64,000 nucleotides of DNA from Alphaproteobacteria bacterium (GTDB lineage Bacteria > Pseudomonadota > Alphaproteobacteria > SHVP01). This document shows positions 63,475 to 64,000 of the stretch, in pieces. The notes below the pieces were generated by a model that saw nothing but the letters and a program-made list of their open reading frames with translations, was not told where the DNA came from and searched no databases. Numbering within the stretch: the first letter of the stretch is position 1; each line of letters starts with the position of its first letter. Location: NCBI GenBank assembly GCA_040216735.1, contig JAVJOO010000002.1, positions 337,118-401,117 of the forward strand, given 5' to 3'. The position numbers and the translations under genes were made by a program.

Positions 63475-64000
63475 TAAAATACCGCACCGGACGCAACACC
63501 ATCTGTCGTGGGCCAACCGATGCGGCACTTCCTGGACCGCGCTTCCGCTAGTAGGACTGAGTCTTGCGTTCGCCGTGGCAACGGTCCCGGGACTAGCTTT
63601 CCTGGATGCAGAGCGCCGCGAGCCGATCGTTAAACATCCGACGGTAGGGAGCTCTGACCTAGGAATACAAGGAGAACGGCCAAGGTCGGACCAAGGATTG
63701 TCGGGCCCGTTACCGATTAAGGAGGATTCGAATCTTCGGACCGTGCGCCTTGTGCTGGACGTCGGCGACACTCTCATCGCCAAGCTGAGGGAAGCAGGAA
63801 CTCCCTACCAAGAGGCCTACGGCGCGAGTAAAGCCCTCGCGCCCATTCTCGATCTGAGAAAGCTGAAAGCAGGCCAGGTCGTCACCTTGACCTTAAGAAT
63901 CGGCGGCAAAGAGGCGCGGGAGGTGCATCTCGAGAGCCTCGCCCTGGTCCCCGAAACCGACCGCATGGTCTTGGTCGAACATCAAGAGAAGGGACGGTTT
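63467..64000 (+). CDS. membrane-anchored M23-type peptidase, N-terminal part, runs off window
   Basis: The frame is open from a GTG at 63467 to the window end (178 codons). The product starts MNDKIPHRTQHHLSWANRCG, has one membrane helix (around WTALPLVGLSLAFAVATVPG), then a LysM/OapA-like region: VRLVLDVGDTLIAKLREAGT followed by LRKLKAGQVVTLTLRIGG. This is the N-terminal layout of MepM-like M23 peptidases that cut peptidoglycan cross-links; the catalytic domain lies outside the window. It overlaps the DsbA-like gene by 8 bases, so the two are translationally coupled. An alternative ATG at 63471 is in another frame that soon stops. Confidence 0.65.
   Translation, partial: MNDKIPHRTQHHLSWANRCGTSWTALPLVGLSLAFAVATVPGLAFLDAERREPIVKHPTVGSSDLGIQGERPRSDQGLSGPLPIKEDSNLRTVRLVLDVGDTLIAKLREAGTPYQEAYGASKALAPILDLRKLKAGQVVTLTLRIGGKEAREVHLESLALVPETDRMVLVEHQEKGRF

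Overview
The window reads as a chromosomal segment of a high-GC alphaproteobacterium, most like the Rhodospirillales and relatives. I infer this from gene order, not from a search. Diagnostic blocks are kdsD-lptC-lptA-lptB-rpoN-ptsN, TIGR02300-aroA-cmk-rpsA-sppA-ihfB, pyrF-trpF-trpB-trpA-accD-folC, the tsaE-amgK-murU-addB-addA run, and pckA next to chvI-chvG-hprK-rapZ-(EIIA-Man)-ptsH. All are typical of alphaproteobacteria. Genes are tightly packed, with many ATGA/GTGA stop-start overlaps.

Layout. 1-8.3 kb: the end of an RNase D gene, LPS export and Kdo synthesis genes, sigma-54 and EIIA-Ntr, and a secreted M23 protein with a hypervariable Gly-Thr repeat. Then come a DUF1150/Hsp20 pair, spermidine synthase, a gamma-carbonic-anhydrase-like protein, a cyclic-nucleotide-binding protein and tRNA-Ala(GGC). 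10.7-24.5 kb: a methyltransferase and long core operons for shikimate, translation, tryptophan, fatty acid and folate synthesis. 24.6-35.3 kb, mostly minus strand: thioredoxin, AddAB recombination nuclease, a predicted MurNAc recycling pair (AmgK/MurU), TsaE and PEP carboxykinase. 35.4-44 kb: a HugZ-like protein, the ChvI/ChvG two-component system and regulatory PTS proteins. In the latter the EIIA-Man-like protein has Gln where the phosphorylated His should be. They are followed by ahcY behind a perfect palindrome and a MotA/MotB-type stator pair.

From about 44 kb the content becomes accessory. Three tandem paralogous flavoproteins and an SDR dehydrogenase form a probable but uncharacterised catabolic cluster (44.4-49.6 kb). 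PolA follows, with its 3'-5' exonuclease residues lost. Next comes a clearly lower-GC gene for a standalone AIPR-family protein with an N-terminal nuclease-like region, the best anti-phage candidate. After it lie a decayed XRE-type regulator, four REP-like palindromes of which two bracket a GIY-YIG nuclease gene, a crotonase-like gene with one catalytic Glu replaced, a CREST/ceramidase-like membrane protein and an AEC transporter. An ECF41 sigma factor operon (DoxX-like, CMD-like, sigma) carries a match to the ECF41 promoter. It ends inside a degenerate copy of the 5' part of tRNA-Arg, whose intact gene lies just beyond the operon's start.

The right end (61.2-64 kb) looks like an integration scar or island edge: a 3' fragment of tRNA-Arg(CCT), a broken copB tail, a gap without intact genes, then a SurA-like/DsbA protein overlapping the start of a membrane-anchored M23 peptidase that runs off the window.
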